51,771 nucleotides of DNA from Candidatus Falkowbacteria bacterium UBA2355 (GTDB lineage Bacteria; Patescibacteriota; Patescibacteriia; Patescibacteriales; Patescibacteriaceae), in assembly GCA_002344425.1 (NCBI GenBank), contig DDTV01000020.1, positions 1-51,771 on the forward strand, read 5' to 3'. The position numbers and the translations under genes are program-made. The notes below the pieces were generated by a model that saw nothing but the letters and a program-made list of their open reading frames with translations, searched no databases and was not told where the DNA came from. Within the stretch, counting starts at the first letter, position 1. Each line of letters opens with the position of its first letter. Below are positions 1 to 8,726 of this stretch, one piece after another.

Positions 1-1
1 T

Positions 2-2020
2 AATCTTCTTGGTATAGATTTCGGTTTCAATGCTTACCCTTTAGGTATTAACGATGATACTAAAGTTGTTGAGGTAAGTCCTTTCAGGTTTATTTCTGAA
101 AAACAGCATGCCGATGACTTTGTTGTTAATACGGAAGATGGAGCTTATTGGAAAATGTACAAATTTGCCAGAAGCAATTTTGTTTACCGACCAAGCCGGA
201 GAGTTGAGTTAAGCACTCACATCTGCCCTGGTTTCTGGTATACCTTGATAATGCATCTGCTTTTCTTCATTATTTCTCCGCTTATGGCGTTTGCTGCAGC
301 GGGCAGTTTAATGGATAGCGGCTTTCAATGGACTACGGAATTCTTATCTCCGTCCGTAAACGGTTGGCTGCCTTGGCAATGGTCATTGGGCTTTACAATT
401 AAAGCTTTAATTGGATCCTTTACGACTGTTTGGGTTGTTCTAGCTTCATTAAAACTACTGTGGTTCGGCATTAAATTAGTTGCAGGAAAAATTGCTGAAG
501 TATGGGATGAAGATAGCCCCTTTGTGTATATTCCTATACTAATAATATTTTTTGCCTTGGTTCTGTTTGTATCAGCCGCAACCTCAGGATTTCTTTGGAC
601 GTTTTCCTTGGTAGCCTTCTTTAGAACAATACTGAACGGTGCAATTTTCATGTTGTTAATTGATGTTAATGCGAAAAAGGATGACAGATTGAAGCGGATA
701 GCCAGAGTGATGGTTTTTATGTCTTTGCTCAGCTTTATACCTGAATTTCCAAATGAAATATTAGGGACTATTCTAAAAGTTATTTTAGTGATAGGAGCTA
801 TTATAGTGTTAGCATTAAAATGGCTAATCGTTTCGATTCCGGCAACCTTTGATTGGCTGCTAGCTAATATTCCCATAGCTTTCTGGTGGCTCATTGATTT
901 ATGCGTTTCCATTGGTCAATGGATATATGATACGTTGCTGCCGGCCATAGGATCATTCTTTGTTAGTCTTGTCGAATCAATCTTAATATTCTTTGCTACT
1001 TTCGGCATTATATCAATAGCAATGATTTTATGTATTTTGATTCCAATCGGAGTTTTCTGGCTAATGTCAAAAATGGAAGAATGGGGAAAATCTGAAAAAG
1101 TAATGAACACAATGGCTAAATACGGACGCTGGCTTATGAACTTCTTATTGTTGACATCATCAGGCGTTCTTATATATCTGCTGTTTTTTCAGCCAACTAC
1201 CAGTGCTGTTCAGTATTATGATGATTCAATCTGGCCGACTGTTATACGGGCAATCTTCGGAGTGACTATATTATTGGCTCTCTTTGGAAGGTTTTATATG
1301 TATAAATACGATGGAAAGTTTAGGAAGTTCATGGATTATTTATCAGGTAGGGTTGATGGTTGGGACTCCAATAAATTAGAAGCAGTTAAGTCTTGGTGGG
1401 CTCTTAGTAAAAACAAAGAGTTTACTAAAACTCCCGAAGAGACAAGGCAGCAAATGATAAATCGATTATATGAATTGGTTTTTACAAAATATGTTTTTAC
1501 ACTTGTAACGACCAGTGCTCAAAGAGAAATTTTCAGACTGTGTTTAAGTGAAATTTACAGTAAATCCTTTGTAGATGAACTTGAGCAACGTTTTGAGAAA
1601 GATTCTCCTAAGCTAAGACAACAGATGACTAAAATCTGGAGGGGAGGAGAGCTTAGATATTTTTTAATGCTGGCTCAAAGAGAATCGTTTGTTGATGCTC
1701 TTAAGGTGGTAATGAAAATCATTAAGAAGAAGGAAAAAGAAGCGAAGAAAATAGAGACTCAGCGTTCCGAGCAAAAAGAACGTCTTATTCTATTTGTTAA
1801 GATGATCGGAAGAAATATTTGGAATCCGATTTTCGAAGCTCTGCAAATTTCTTTTGAAGTTCTCAAATTTATGTTTTGGTTGATTGGTAAAATTCTTTAT
1901 GGAATTGCCTGGCCATTCATAAAGCTCTATAACGGTCTTAAAACGCTGTATAAACTCTGGGACTTATTCCAAAAAAGATGCCCCTGGGTTTCGCAGCCAA
2001 AAAATTTGTTGTATAAATAA
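2..2020 (+). CDS. large polytopic membrane protein, 5' end outside the window
   Basis: The reading frame is open without a stop from base 2, so the gene begins upstream of this window; the first in-frame ATG at 155 has no Shine-Dalgarno sequence and is probably internal. The visible 672 residues have a soluble N-terminal part, then about eight to ten hydrophobic segments between roughly residues 75 and 430. A charged C-terminal half follows (lysine/glutamate-rich helix near residues 565-600), ending in another hydrophobic stretch. I recognise no family. Large membrane proteins of this kind are common in Parcubacteria near secretion or pilus genes, but nothing here proves such a role. It ends just before a bidirectional terminator and is convergent with the exporter gene. 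Confidence 0.75.
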   Translation, partial: NLLGIDFGFNAYPLGINDDTKVVEVSPFRFISEKQHADDFVVNTEDGAYWKMYKFARSNFVYRPSRRVELSTHICPGFWYTLIMHLLFFIISPLMAFAAAGSLMDSGFQWTTEFLSPSVNGWLPWQWSLGFTIKALIGSFTTVWVVLASLKLLWFGIKLVAGKIAEVWDEDSPFVYIPILIIFFALVLFVSAATSGFLWTFSLVAFFRTILNGAIFMLLIDVNAKKDDRLKRIARVMVFMSLLSFIPEFPNEILGTILKVILVIGAIIVLALKWLIVSIPATFDWLLANIPIAFWWLIDLCVSIGQWIYDTLLPAIGSFFVSLVESILIFFATFGIISIAMILCILIPIGVFWLMSKMEEWGKSEKVMNTMAKYGRWLMNFLLLTSSGVLIYLLFFQPTTSAVQYYDDSIWPTVIRAIFGVTILLALFGRFYMYKYDGKFRKFMDYLSGRVDGWDSNKLEAVKSWWALSKNKEFTKTPEETRQQMINRLYELVFTKYVFTLVTTSAQREIFRLCLSEIYSKSFVDELEQRFEKDSPKLRQQMTKIWRGGELRYFLMLAQRESFVDALKVVMKIIKKKEKEAKKIETQRSEQKERLILFVKMIGRNIWNPIFEALQISFEVLKFMFWLIGKILYGIAWPFIKLYNGLKTLYKLWDLFQKRCPWVSQPKNLLYK

Positions 2021-2039
2021 AAATCTCTTTCAACTAAAA

Positions 2040-2065
2040 AAGGGACTGATAAAAATCAGTCCCTT
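2040..2065. terminator. bidirectional intrinsic terminator
   Basis: Perfect 11-bp stem (2040-2050 with 2055-2065) with an AAAA loop. It is T-rich on the right for the plus gene and has a run of T on the minus strand for the convergent exporter gene. Confidence 0.85.
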
Positions 2066-2079
2066 TATTATTTTATGAT

Positions 2080-2991
2080 TTATGAACCTCTTTCAATCAA
2101 ATACGCGCCGACAAGCATGATGATAACCGCCACGGCTTTTTGCGCCAGGTTTTTCCAACCGATTTTTTCTTGGCTGATTTTTGGGAAAAAGACAGTTAAG
2201 AATATTCCAATGAGCACGCCGATTAAAGGCTGAAAGCCGTTGACTGATTGGACTAAGGCGAGCGGGGCCAAAAGCATAGCGTAACGGAAAGTTAGAATAC
2301 CGACAACCGTAATTATTTCGTTGAATAAATTAATACCTATTAGGGCTGTGCGGCTGTTTTTCCATAGTGTAATAAAGTTGCGACGATAACTTGAAAAAAA
2401 TCCAAGAAAAACCGCCCCCAAGATAAGACTGCCGACATATTCCCAAAAAGATGTGGTCCAAAAATCTGTTTCCAAGGCAAAGATTTTAAAGATAATGCCT
2501 TCGCCGGCAATACAGGCGGAAGCGATTAACATAAGCCAGAAAACTTTGGCTTTGAATTTTTTTCTATCAAAATCCCAAGTAATCGCCAAGCCGCCGGAGA
2601 TAATCAAAAGCGAAGCCATAATCTGGGTCAGAGTCATTGTTTCGCGTAAGAAGATGTAGGCCAGGATATATAAAAATATCGGAATGGTTTGAAACAAAGA
2701 GCTAACAAGAGAGGCCTCATCAATTTCAAGCGCGTACAAATAGGCAAGCCAGCCGAAGGTAACAAGAACACCAGCGGCCATAATCATGACGGCTTGGAAT
2801 AATGAAACATTAAAAACATGAGGCTCGATTAAAAGAACAATCGGTAAGACAATAAGTCCTACCAAAGAAGAGAAAATAATCAAAGCCCCGATACCGAGGT
2901 CTTTGAAATATTTACTTAAGAGATATTTATCGATGTGATTGCTGACGCTCCAAAGAAAGGGGCCGATCAGGGCAATCCAAAACCAATTCAT
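2080..2991 (-). CDS. EamA/DMT-superfamily transporter
   Basis: 303 residues with about ten hydrophobic helices arranged as two repeated halves of five, the layout of drug/metabolite transporters of the EamA family. The N-terminus (MNWFWIALIGPFLWSVSNHI) and the second-half start near residue 150 (FWLMLIASACIAGEG) each look like the start of an EamA repeat. It should sit in the cytoplasmic membrane and export or import a small metabolite; the substrate cannot be told from sequence. The start codon lies one base after the stop of hisS, so the two genes are probably one minus-strand transcript ending at the terminator at 2040-2065. Confidence 0.85.
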   Translation of the reverse strand: MNWFWIALIGPFLWSVSNHIDKYLLSKYFKDLGIGALIIFSSLVGLIVLPIVLLIEPHVFNVSLFQAVMIMAAGVLVTFGWLAYLYALEIDEASLVSSLFQTIPIFLYILAYIFLRETMTLTQIMASLLIISGGLAITWDFDRKKFKAKVFWLMLIASACIAGEGIIFKIFALETDFWTTSFWEYVGSLILGAVFLGFFSSYRRNFITLWKNSRTALIGINLFNEIITVVGILTFRYAMLLAPLALVQSVNGFQPLIGVLIGIFLTVFFPKISQEKIGWKNLAQKAVAVIIMLVGAYLIERGS

Positions 2992-2992
2992 A

Positions 2993-4294
2993 TTAGAGTA
3001 ACTTGCGAATCGCCGCCGCGGCCTTAGCTAGGGCAATCGTTGTTTGCTTGCCGCTTTTCAAATTTTTAATCGTAACGACGTTTTTGTCGGCTTCATTGCC
3101 GCCACAGAGGATAGCGAGGGGAATGCCGAGTTTATCGGCATAGCCGAGAGCTTTGCCGATTTTTTCAAAGCCGGGATAAACGAGAATATTCAAATTATGT
3201 TTGCGCAAAGAGTTGGCGACTTCTAAGCTGTAATCGGCAACGTCTTCTCCGAGAGCTACGATGAGAACTTGTGCCGGATTGCTCGGACCGTTTTTCAAAT
3301 CGTCTTTGATTGCGCTAAAAAGTCGGGACAAACCGATTGAGGCGCCAACGCCCGGAATCGGATCGCGGCGATATTGTCCGAGTAAGTTGTCATAACGCCC
3401 GCCAGAACAAATACTGCCAATTTTAGTGTCACTGGCGAGATATGTTTCAAAAACCATGCCGGTGTAATAATCAAGCCCGCGAGAAATGCGCAAATCAAAA
3501 ACGTATTCGTTTGATTTTACTCCAGAGGCCTTAAATAACTCAGAGATTTTCTCCAATTCATCAAGGGCTTTTATAAAGCGATCATCTTTAATGTCTAACA
3601 AGCGCATCGCTTTTATGACATCTCGAGGTGAACCTTTAAGATTTACGAATTTAATAATATCTTTAATCTCTTCTTGCTTGAGTCCCGAAGCCTTAAGTTC
3701 ATCAGCAACAGTTTTCTCACCGAATTTTCTTAGCTTATCGATAGCTCGCAAGACTGGCGTAATTTTATTTTCTAATTTGCGGGATGCGAGCCAGCCAGAA
3801 AGAATGCCCCGATGGCTAAGACTAAATGTTACGCCTTTTAGACCCAGCGCGAGTAAAGCGGCGCGGGCGGCCAAAATGATATCAACATCAGCCATTGAAC
3901 TTTTGCTGCCGAGAATATCAATATCGCATTGATAAAACTGACGATAGCGGCCGGCTTGCGCTTTTTCAGCGCGCCAGACTTCTTGAATCTGATAGCGGCG
4001 AAAAGGAAAAGCAAGCTCATTAAAATGTTCAGCCGCATATCGGGCAAGGGGAATCGTCAAATCAAAACGCAGAGCAAGATCGGTGTCGCCCTTGCTAAAG
4101 CGATAAACTTGTTTCGAAGTTTCGCCGCCTTCTTTGGCGAGCAAGACCGGCGCCAATTCCAAAGCCGGAGTTTCCAACGGCGCATAGCCGTATTGCTCGT
4201 ACGACATTTTAATAATAGCGACCATGGCGTTAAACGCGAGCTGATCGGCGGGCAATAATTCATTAAAGCCCGAAGGACGTTTAGGAGTAATCAT
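2993..4294 (-). CDS. hisS: histidine--tRNA ligase
   Basis: 433 residues, the normal HisRS length. It charges tRNA-His in the cytoplasm. Visible hallmarks of the class II enzyme are the motif 2 region (RFDLTIPLARYAA, then RYQIQEVWRAEKAQAGRYR), the histidine-binding signature ISRGLDYYTG, and the SGGRYDNLLGQY loop. Motif 3 follows (GVGASIGLSRL), then a C-terminal alpha/beta anticodon-binding domain from about residue 335. The start ATG at 4294 lies seven bases after a TACAAT -10 box with a TTGCTA -35 box at 17 bp, so the mRNA should be leaderless. It is divergent from valS and probably co-transcribed with the exporter downstream. Confidence 0.97.
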   Translation of the reverse strand: MITPKRPSGFNELLPADQLAFNAMVAIIKMSYEQYGYAPLETPALELAPVLLAKEGGETSKQVYRFSKGDTDLALRFDLTIPLARYAAEHFNELAFPFRRYQIQEVWRAEKAQAGRYRQFYQCDIDILGSKSSMADVDIILAARAALLALGLKGVTFSLSHRGILSGWLASRKLENKITPVLRAIDKLRKFGEKTVADELKASGLKQEEIKDIIKFVNLKGSPRDVIKAMRLLDIKDDRFIKALDELEKISELFKASGVKSNEYVFDLRISRGLDYYTGMVFETYLASDTKIGSICSGGRYDNLLGQYRRDPIPGVGASIGLSRLFSAIKDDLKNGPSNPAQVLIVALGEDVADYSLEVANSLRKHNLNILVYPGFEKIGKALGYADKLGIPLAILCGGNEADKNVVTIKNLKSGKQTTIALAKAAAAIRKLL

Positions 4295-4301
4295 ATCTTG
4301 T

Positions 4302-4330
4302 ATTGTACTGAAAATAGCTTATTTTAGCAA
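4302..4330 (-). promoter_or_regulatory. hisS promoter, leaderless
   Basis: -35 TTGCTA (4325-4330), 17-bp spacer, -10 TACAAT (4302-4307). The start codon begins seven bases after the -10 box, so transcription should start at or next to the A of ATG. The -35 box abuts that of the divergent valS promoter. Confidence 0.75.
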
Positions 4331-4359
4331 TTGCAAAAGGCCTTGGAGTATGGTACTTT
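4331..4359 (+). promoter_or_regulatory. valS promoter, nearly leaderless
   Basis: -35 TTGCAA (4331-4336), 17-bp spacer, extended -10 TGG-TACTTT (4354-4359). The ATG at 4369 is nine bases beyond the -10 box. Confidence 0.65.
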
Positions 4360-4368
4360 TTAGTCATT

Positions 4369-6966
4369 ATGTCACAATTGGCTAAATCTTTTATTGCCTC
4401 TGATCATGAGGCGAATATACGCGAGGCTTGGGAAAAGTCCGGTTTTTTTAATCCGGATAATCTAAAAAGAATCGACCAAGGTTCCTATACGATTGTTTTG
4501 CCGCCGCCAAACGTTACCGACCGGCTTCATTTGGGCCATGCTTCGATGATCGCTATTGAAGACCTTTTGATTCGTTATCATCGCATGCAGGGTTATAAAA
4601 CACTCTGGCTACCCGGCACCGATCACGCGGCTATCGCAACCCAGGCGGTGGTGGAAAAGGCCCTGTATAAAGAAAAGCGACAAACTCGTCATGATATCGG
4701 CCGCGAGGCGTTTTTGAAAAAAGTTAACGAATTCGCGCTTGGAACCCAGCAAACGATTCTCGGTCAGATTAAGAATATGGGTGCCTCGCTTGATTGGTCG
4801 CGCTTGGCTTTTACGCTTGATGAACCGCGGCAGAAGGCCGTACGCAAGATGTTTGTCGAGATGTATGAGGCCGGCGCACTCTATCGCGGCGAGCGTATTG
4901 TCAATTGGTGCCCGCATTGCCAATCAACCTTGTCTGACGATGAAGTTGAGTATAAAACGCAAAAAACGATTTTGTATACTTTTAAATATGATAAAAATTT
5001 TCCGATTTCTATTTCAACAACTCGTCCGGAAACAAAACTCGGTGACACGGCGGTAGCGGTGAACCCAAAAGATGAACGGTACGCGAAATTTATCGGACAG
5101 ATTATCGAAGCTGATTTTTGCGGCCAGAATTTAAAATTAAAAATTATCGGCGATCATGAAGTTGATATGAACTTCGGAACCGGCGCCCTCGGCGTTACGC
5201 CGGCACATTCGATGATAGATTGGCGGATGGCGGAAGCTAATGATTTACCGAAGATAAAAGTTATTAATGAACAAGGAAAAATTCATGATGGGTTTGGAGA
5301 ATATACTGGCTTGACTTCGGTCGAAGCTCGCGAAAAAATCATTGAGAAACTCAAGGCTGACAACTTGATTGAAAATGAAGAAGAAGTTGATCATAATATT
5401 TCAATTTGTTATCGCTGTGGTACGGCAATCGAACCTCTGCCTTCCTTACAATGGTTCGTCGCGGTAGATAAGCCATTGGATCGTTTGGGCAATAAGTCTT
5501 TGAAAGAAGCCGCTTTGGAAGTCGCGGAGAAAAATCAAATTAATTTTGTCCCTGAACGTTTCGGCAAGCAATATTGCTCCTGGATGAAAAATTTGCGCGA
5601 TTGGTGCGTGTCGCGGCAGATTTGGTTCGGTCATAGAATTCCGGTTTGGTATAAGGGAGAAGAAATATATGTCGGCGAGAACGCGCCCGAAGGTGAAGGC
5701 TGGAAGCAGGATGAAGATACGCTTGATACTTGGTTTTCATCCGGCATGTGGACCTTTTCGACTTTGGGTTGGCCGGAAAAAACCAAAGACTTAAACGCTT
5801 TTCATCCGACTGATGTGCTGGAAACCGGCTATGAAATCATTACGCTTTGGGTTTCGCGCATGATTATGATGTCCTTGTTCGCTCTTCAGCAAATTCCTTT
5901 TAAAACCGTCTATTTGCACGGCATGGTTTTAGATAAGGACGGTAAAAAGATGAGCAAAAGCAAGGGCAATGGCATTGATCCGGTTGAAGTCGCTAAGGAA
6001 TTCGGTACGGACGCAGTCCGCTTATCGCTCCTGCTCGGCAATACGCCGGGAACTGATTTGCGCATCAACGAAGACAAAATCGCTTCGTTCCGAAATTTCT
6101 CCAATAAGCTCTGGAACATCAGCCGTTATATTTTGGGACAGGAAAACTCCTCCGCCGTTCTTGAAAATTCCGAATTGAACCTGACTGACCGTTGGATTTT
6201 GTCTCGCCTTCATAAGACTATTGAATATGTTAATCAACATATTGATGCTCATGATTTTTCCGGAGCGGGCGAAGCTTTGCGCGCCTTTACGCTCGACGAT
6301 TTGGCCGATTGGTATTTGGAAGCCAGCAAGTTTGAAAACTCGACGCAAAAGACAAATGTTTTATATTATGTTCTTGAAAGAATATTAAAACTTTGGCATC
6401 CCTTCATGCCCTTTGTTACCGAAGCGATTTGGCAATCCTACCACGAGGATTTGTTATTGGTTGCGCAATGGCCGAGCGTCGATGGCACTTATATAAATGA
6501 AAGTGCAGAATCAGAATTTTCCTTCCTACGCGAAGTCATTACGGCCATCCGCAACGCGCGCAGTGAAAATAAGATTCCGCCGGCGCAAAAGATTAAAGCC
6601 GCCTTCGGCCCCCATCCGCAGGCCGCCATTCTTGAAGAACATCAAATTTTGCTTAAGTCCCTGCGTACCGGCCTAGGCGATCTAAGTTTTAACGTTACTG
6701 ACAAAATTCCTTCGGCCATCTTTGTTTCCGTAAAGGGACTGGAACTGCAACTTGAGACCGAAGTTGATCTCGATATTGAACGCGCTCGCTTGGAAAGTGA
6801 ACTTAAAAAAATTTCCGCTCTTGCCGAAGCTTTGGCGAGTCGATTGGACAACAAAGAGTTTGTTGACAAAGCACCGAAAGAAATTATTGCGAATGAAAAA
6901 AATAAACTTGCGGAATATAATTCATCGCTCGAAAAAATAAAACAGCGTTTGTCTGAACTCTCTTAA
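4369..6966 (+). CDS. valS: valine--tRNA ligase
   Basis: 865 residues. It charges tRNA-Val. The class I signatures are present: HIGH-type HLGH at residues 54-57 and KMSKS at 527-531, followed by GNGIDP. A long CP1 editing insertion lies between them, then an anticodon-binding helical domain and the C-terminal coiled coil that typifies ValRS (last ~65 residues, Lys/Glu-rich). The segment before HLGH reads PPPNVTDR, whereas ValRS enzymes nearly always have Gly where Asp51 stands; the reading is clean and the rest of the enzyme is intact. The start at 4369 is supported by the promoter and by the conserved N-terminal start. A terminator follows at 7007. Confidence 0.97.
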   Translation: MSQLAKSFIASDHEANIREAWEKSGFFNPDNLKRIDQGSYTIVLPPPNVTDRLHLGHASMIAIEDLLIRYHRMQGYKTLWLPGTDHAAIATQAVVEKALYKEKRQTRHDIGREAFLKKVNEFALGTQQTILGQIKNMGASLDWSRLAFTLDEPRQKAVRKMFVEMYEAGALYRGERIVNWCPHCQSTLSDDEVEYKTQKTILYTFKYDKNFPISISTTRPETKLGDTAVAVNPKDERYAKFIGQIIEADFCGQNLKLKIIGDHEVDMNFGTGALGVTPAHSMIDWRMAEANDLPKIKVINEQGKIHDGFGEYTGLTSVEAREKIIEKLKADNLIENEEEVDHNISICYRCGTAIEPLPSLQWFVAVDKPLDRLGNKSLKEAALEVAEKNQINFVPERFGKQYCSWMKNLRDWCVSRQIWFGHRIPVWYKGEEIYVGENAPEGEGWKQDEDTLDTWFSSGMWTFSTLGWPEKTKDLNAFHPTDVLETGYEIITLWVSRMIMMSLFALQQIPFKTVYLHGMVLDKDGKKMSKSKGNGIDPVEVAKEFGTDAVRLSLLLGNTPGTDLRINEDKIASFRNFSNKLWNISRYILGQENSSAVLENSELNLTDRWILSRLHKTIEYVNQHIDAHDFSGAGEALRAFTLDDLADWYLEASKFENSTQKTNVLYYVLERILKLWHPFMPFVTEAIWQSYHEDLLLVAQWPSVDGTYINESAESEFSFLREVITAIRNARSENKIPPAQKIKAAFGPHPQAAILEEHQILLKSLRTGLGDLSFNVTDKIPSAIFVSVKGLELQLETEVDLDIERARLESELKKISALAEALASRLDNKEFVDKAPKEIIANEKNKLAEYNSSLEKIKQRLSELS

Positions 6967-7006
6967 AAAATCTCTTTGGGCTGTGGAAAACTGTTGATAA
7001 CTTTTC

Positions 7007-7030
7007 AAACGGCGCGCAACAGCGCCGTTT
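7007..7030 (+). terminator. intrinsic terminator after valS
   Basis: 9-bp stem 7007-7015/7022-7030 with a six-base loop, followed by a T-rich tract. Confidence 0.85.
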
Positions 7031-7221
7031 TTATTTTTAAGATATTTTTTAGTGAGAAAATTTTTTTTTGCTCTTATTTTTATTTTTTACAAAAAATAAG
7101 CCATTTTTGCCAAAAATAGATTAAAATTATTTTTGGAAGATTATTTTGCAATTATATTTAAAAAAAATCGAACATAGAATAAAAATTTGTCTTTTTTATT
7201 ATTTTGTTGTCTGATTCGTGT
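7031..7221. other. very AT-rich intergenic spacer
   Basis: About 190 bases of strongly A/T-rich sequence between the valS terminator and the promoter of the histone-like gene. No reading frame with an initiation signal and no convincing helix is visible. It may act as an upstream activating or nucleoid-protein-binding stretch, but that is a guess. Confidence 0.5.
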
Positions 7222-7281
7222 TATAATTAATAGTGAGAAATGATTGATCAATCAAACGAGGTTACTCGTAAGATCATTTCT
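7222..7281 (+). promoter_or_regulatory. -10 box and 5'-terminal stem-loops of the histone-like mRNA
   Basis: TATAAT at 7222-7227 predicts a transcript start near 7234. The RNA would then begin with a 9-bp stem (7236-7244 with 7273-7281) enclosing a second perfect hairpin, ACGAG-GTTA-CTCGT (7256-7269). The Shine-Dalgarno sequence lies just beyond. No good -35 box is seen. Confidence 0.6.
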
Positions 7282-7300
7282 AACGAAAGGGGGTGACACT

Positions 7301-7450
7301 ATGCCTAAGAAGAAAAAAGCCGCAAAGCGCCCGGCCGCCAAGAAAAAGGCTGTCAAGCGCCCCGCGAAGCGTAAAGCCGCTCCGAAGAAGAAAGCCGCTA
7401 AGCGCAAGGCTGCGCCCAAGAAGCGCAAAGCCGCTAAGCGCAAGAAATAG
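7301..7450 (+). CDS. lysine/alanine-rich histone H1-like nucleoid protein
   Basis: 49 residues made almost only of Lys, Ala, Arg and Pro, with repeats of the type KKKAAKRK and KRKAAPKK. The protein resembles the C-terminal tail of histone H1 and the chlamydial Hc1/AlgP-type tails, and should bind DNA (or RNA) without sequence specificity. I start it at 7301 rather than at the upstream in-frame ATG at 7244, because AAAGGGGGTGA (7277-7287) lies at correct distance before 7301 and the 5' UTR hairpins occupy the upstream part. Lys and Arg codons are biased to AAG and CGC, unlike most neighbours, suggesting high expression. Its own terminator follows. Confidence 0.85.
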   Translation: MPKKKKAAKRPAAKKKAVKRPAKRKAAPKKKAAKRKAAPKKRKAAKRKK

Positions 7451-7469
7451 TTTTTAATTTGGAACAAAG

Positions 7470-7490
7470 ACCCTCCGTTTATCGGAGGGT
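7470..7490 (+). terminator. intrinsic terminator
   Basis: 8-bp GC-rich stem 7470-7477/7483-7490 followed by TTTTT. Confidence 0.9.
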
Positions 7491-7508
7491 TTTTGTATTG
7501 GGGCAAAA

Positions 7509-7537
7509 TGGACTTTTTGGGGTTGCTTAGATATACT
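7509..7537 (+). promoter_or_regulatory. tyrS promoter, nearly leaderless
   Basis: -35 TGGACT (7509-7514), 17-bp spacer, -10 TATACT (7532-7537). The ATG at 7547 begins ten bases after the -10 box. Confidence 0.55.
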
Positions 7538-7546
7538 GAAATTACT

Positions 7547-8725
7547 ATGAAAATACAAGAAATTCTTGACCGCGGCGTCGAACGCGTTTATCCGAGCCGC
7601 GAGGCTTTGGAAAAAGCGCTTAAATCCGGCAAAAAATTGAAATTCTACGCCGGCTTTGACCCAAGCGCCAAATCTTTGCATATCGGCAACGCCATTCAGC
7701 TGGCTAAATTAAGTCAGCTTCAAGAAGCGGGACATGAAGTAATTTTTCTAATCGGTGATTTCACCGGCATGATTGGCGATCCAAGCGGCAAGGCGGCCGC
7801 CCGCCAACAGCTTGATCGCGCTGCGGTCAAAGCCAACGCCAAGCTTTGGAAGAAACAAGCTTCGGCCTGGATTTCTTTTTCCGGCCGCAATGCCGCCGAA
7901 GTCAAATACAACAGCAAGTGGTATGACAAAATGTCGGTTGAAGATTTTATCCGGCTTGGTTCTAATTTCACGGTGCAACAGATGATTATCCGAGATATGT
8001 TTCAGGAGCGCCTTAAAGAGGAAAAACCGATATATCTACATGAATTTTTATACCCCTTGATCCAAGGTTATGATTCCGTGGCTATGGAAATCGACGGAGA
8101 AGTCGGCGGCAATGACCAAACCTTTAATATGTTGGCCGGGCGCGATTTGGTAAAAGCGCTGACCGGAAAAGAGAAATTCGTTATAACCAGCAAGCTCTTG
8201 GTTGATAGCGAAGGCAAGAAGATGGGTAAAACCACAGGCAATATCGTCAATCTCGATGAAACTCCGGAAAACATGTACGGACAGATTATGGCTTGGCCCG
8301 ATTCAATCTTGTCGATTGCCTTCGAGCTCTGCACCAAACTGTCTTATCAGGAAGTCAAGAAGGTGCAAGAACGTTTGCGCGATACAACGCTTAATCCGCG
8401 GGATTTCAAGATGAAATTGGCGCATGAAATCACCAAAATTTATCACGGCGATAAAAAAGCCGACGCCGCCGAAGCGCATTTCGTCAAAACGATTCAGAAA
8501 AAAGAAACCCCCGATGAAATGGAAACAGTCAAAATAAAAGCTTCCAATATTATTGAAGTATTGGTTGAAGCCAAGCTGGCGTCTTCAAAAAGCGAAGCCC
8601 GCCGACTATTGGAACAGAAAGGAATCAAAGTTAACGGAGAAATAATTACTGATGCCAATTATGAGATATCGACCTCATCGGTAGTCCAGAAAGGCAAACG
8701 TGAATATCGCCGTATTGTGAAATAA
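7547..8725 (+). CDS. tyrS: tyrosine--tRNA ligase
   Basis: 392 residues. A class I synthetase that charges tRNA-Tyr. The HIGH-type sequence is HIGN (residues 45-48) and the KMSKS equivalent is KMGKT near residue 225. The tyrosine pocket segment (YDSVAMEIDGEVGGNDQ) and the loop IGDFTGMIGDPSGK are present. A C-terminal S4 RNA-binding domain spans about residues 335-392 (SKSEARRLLEQKGIKVNG). In-frame start codons exist upstream, but 7547 fits the family N-terminus (MKIQEILDRG) and the promoter. argS starts one base after the stop, so the two genes form an operon. Confidence 0.96.
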   Translation: MKIQEILDRGVERVYPSREALEKALKSGKKLKFYAGFDPSAKSLHIGNAIQLAKLSQLQEAGHEVIFLIGDFTGMIGDPSGKAAARQQLDRAAVKANAKLWKKQASAWISFSGRNAAEVKYNSKWYDKMSVEDFIRLGSNFTVQQMIIRDMFQERLKEEKPIYLHEFLYPLIQGYDSVAMEIDGEVGGNDQTFNMLAGRDLVKALTGKEKFVITSKLLVDSEGKKMGKTTGNIVNLDETPENMYGQIMAWPDSILSIAFELCTKLSYQEVKKVQERLRDTTLNPRDFKMKLAHEITKIYHGDKKADAAEAHFVKTIQKKETPDEMETVKIKASNIIEVLVEAKLASSKSEARRLLEQKGIKVNGEIITDANYEISTSSVVQKGKREYRRIVK

Positions 8726-8726
8726 G

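Noticed and set aside
6979..7003. DnaA-box-like TGTGGAAAACTGTTGATAA after valS
   Set aside because: Only loose matches, next to a plain terminator; no supporting cluster.
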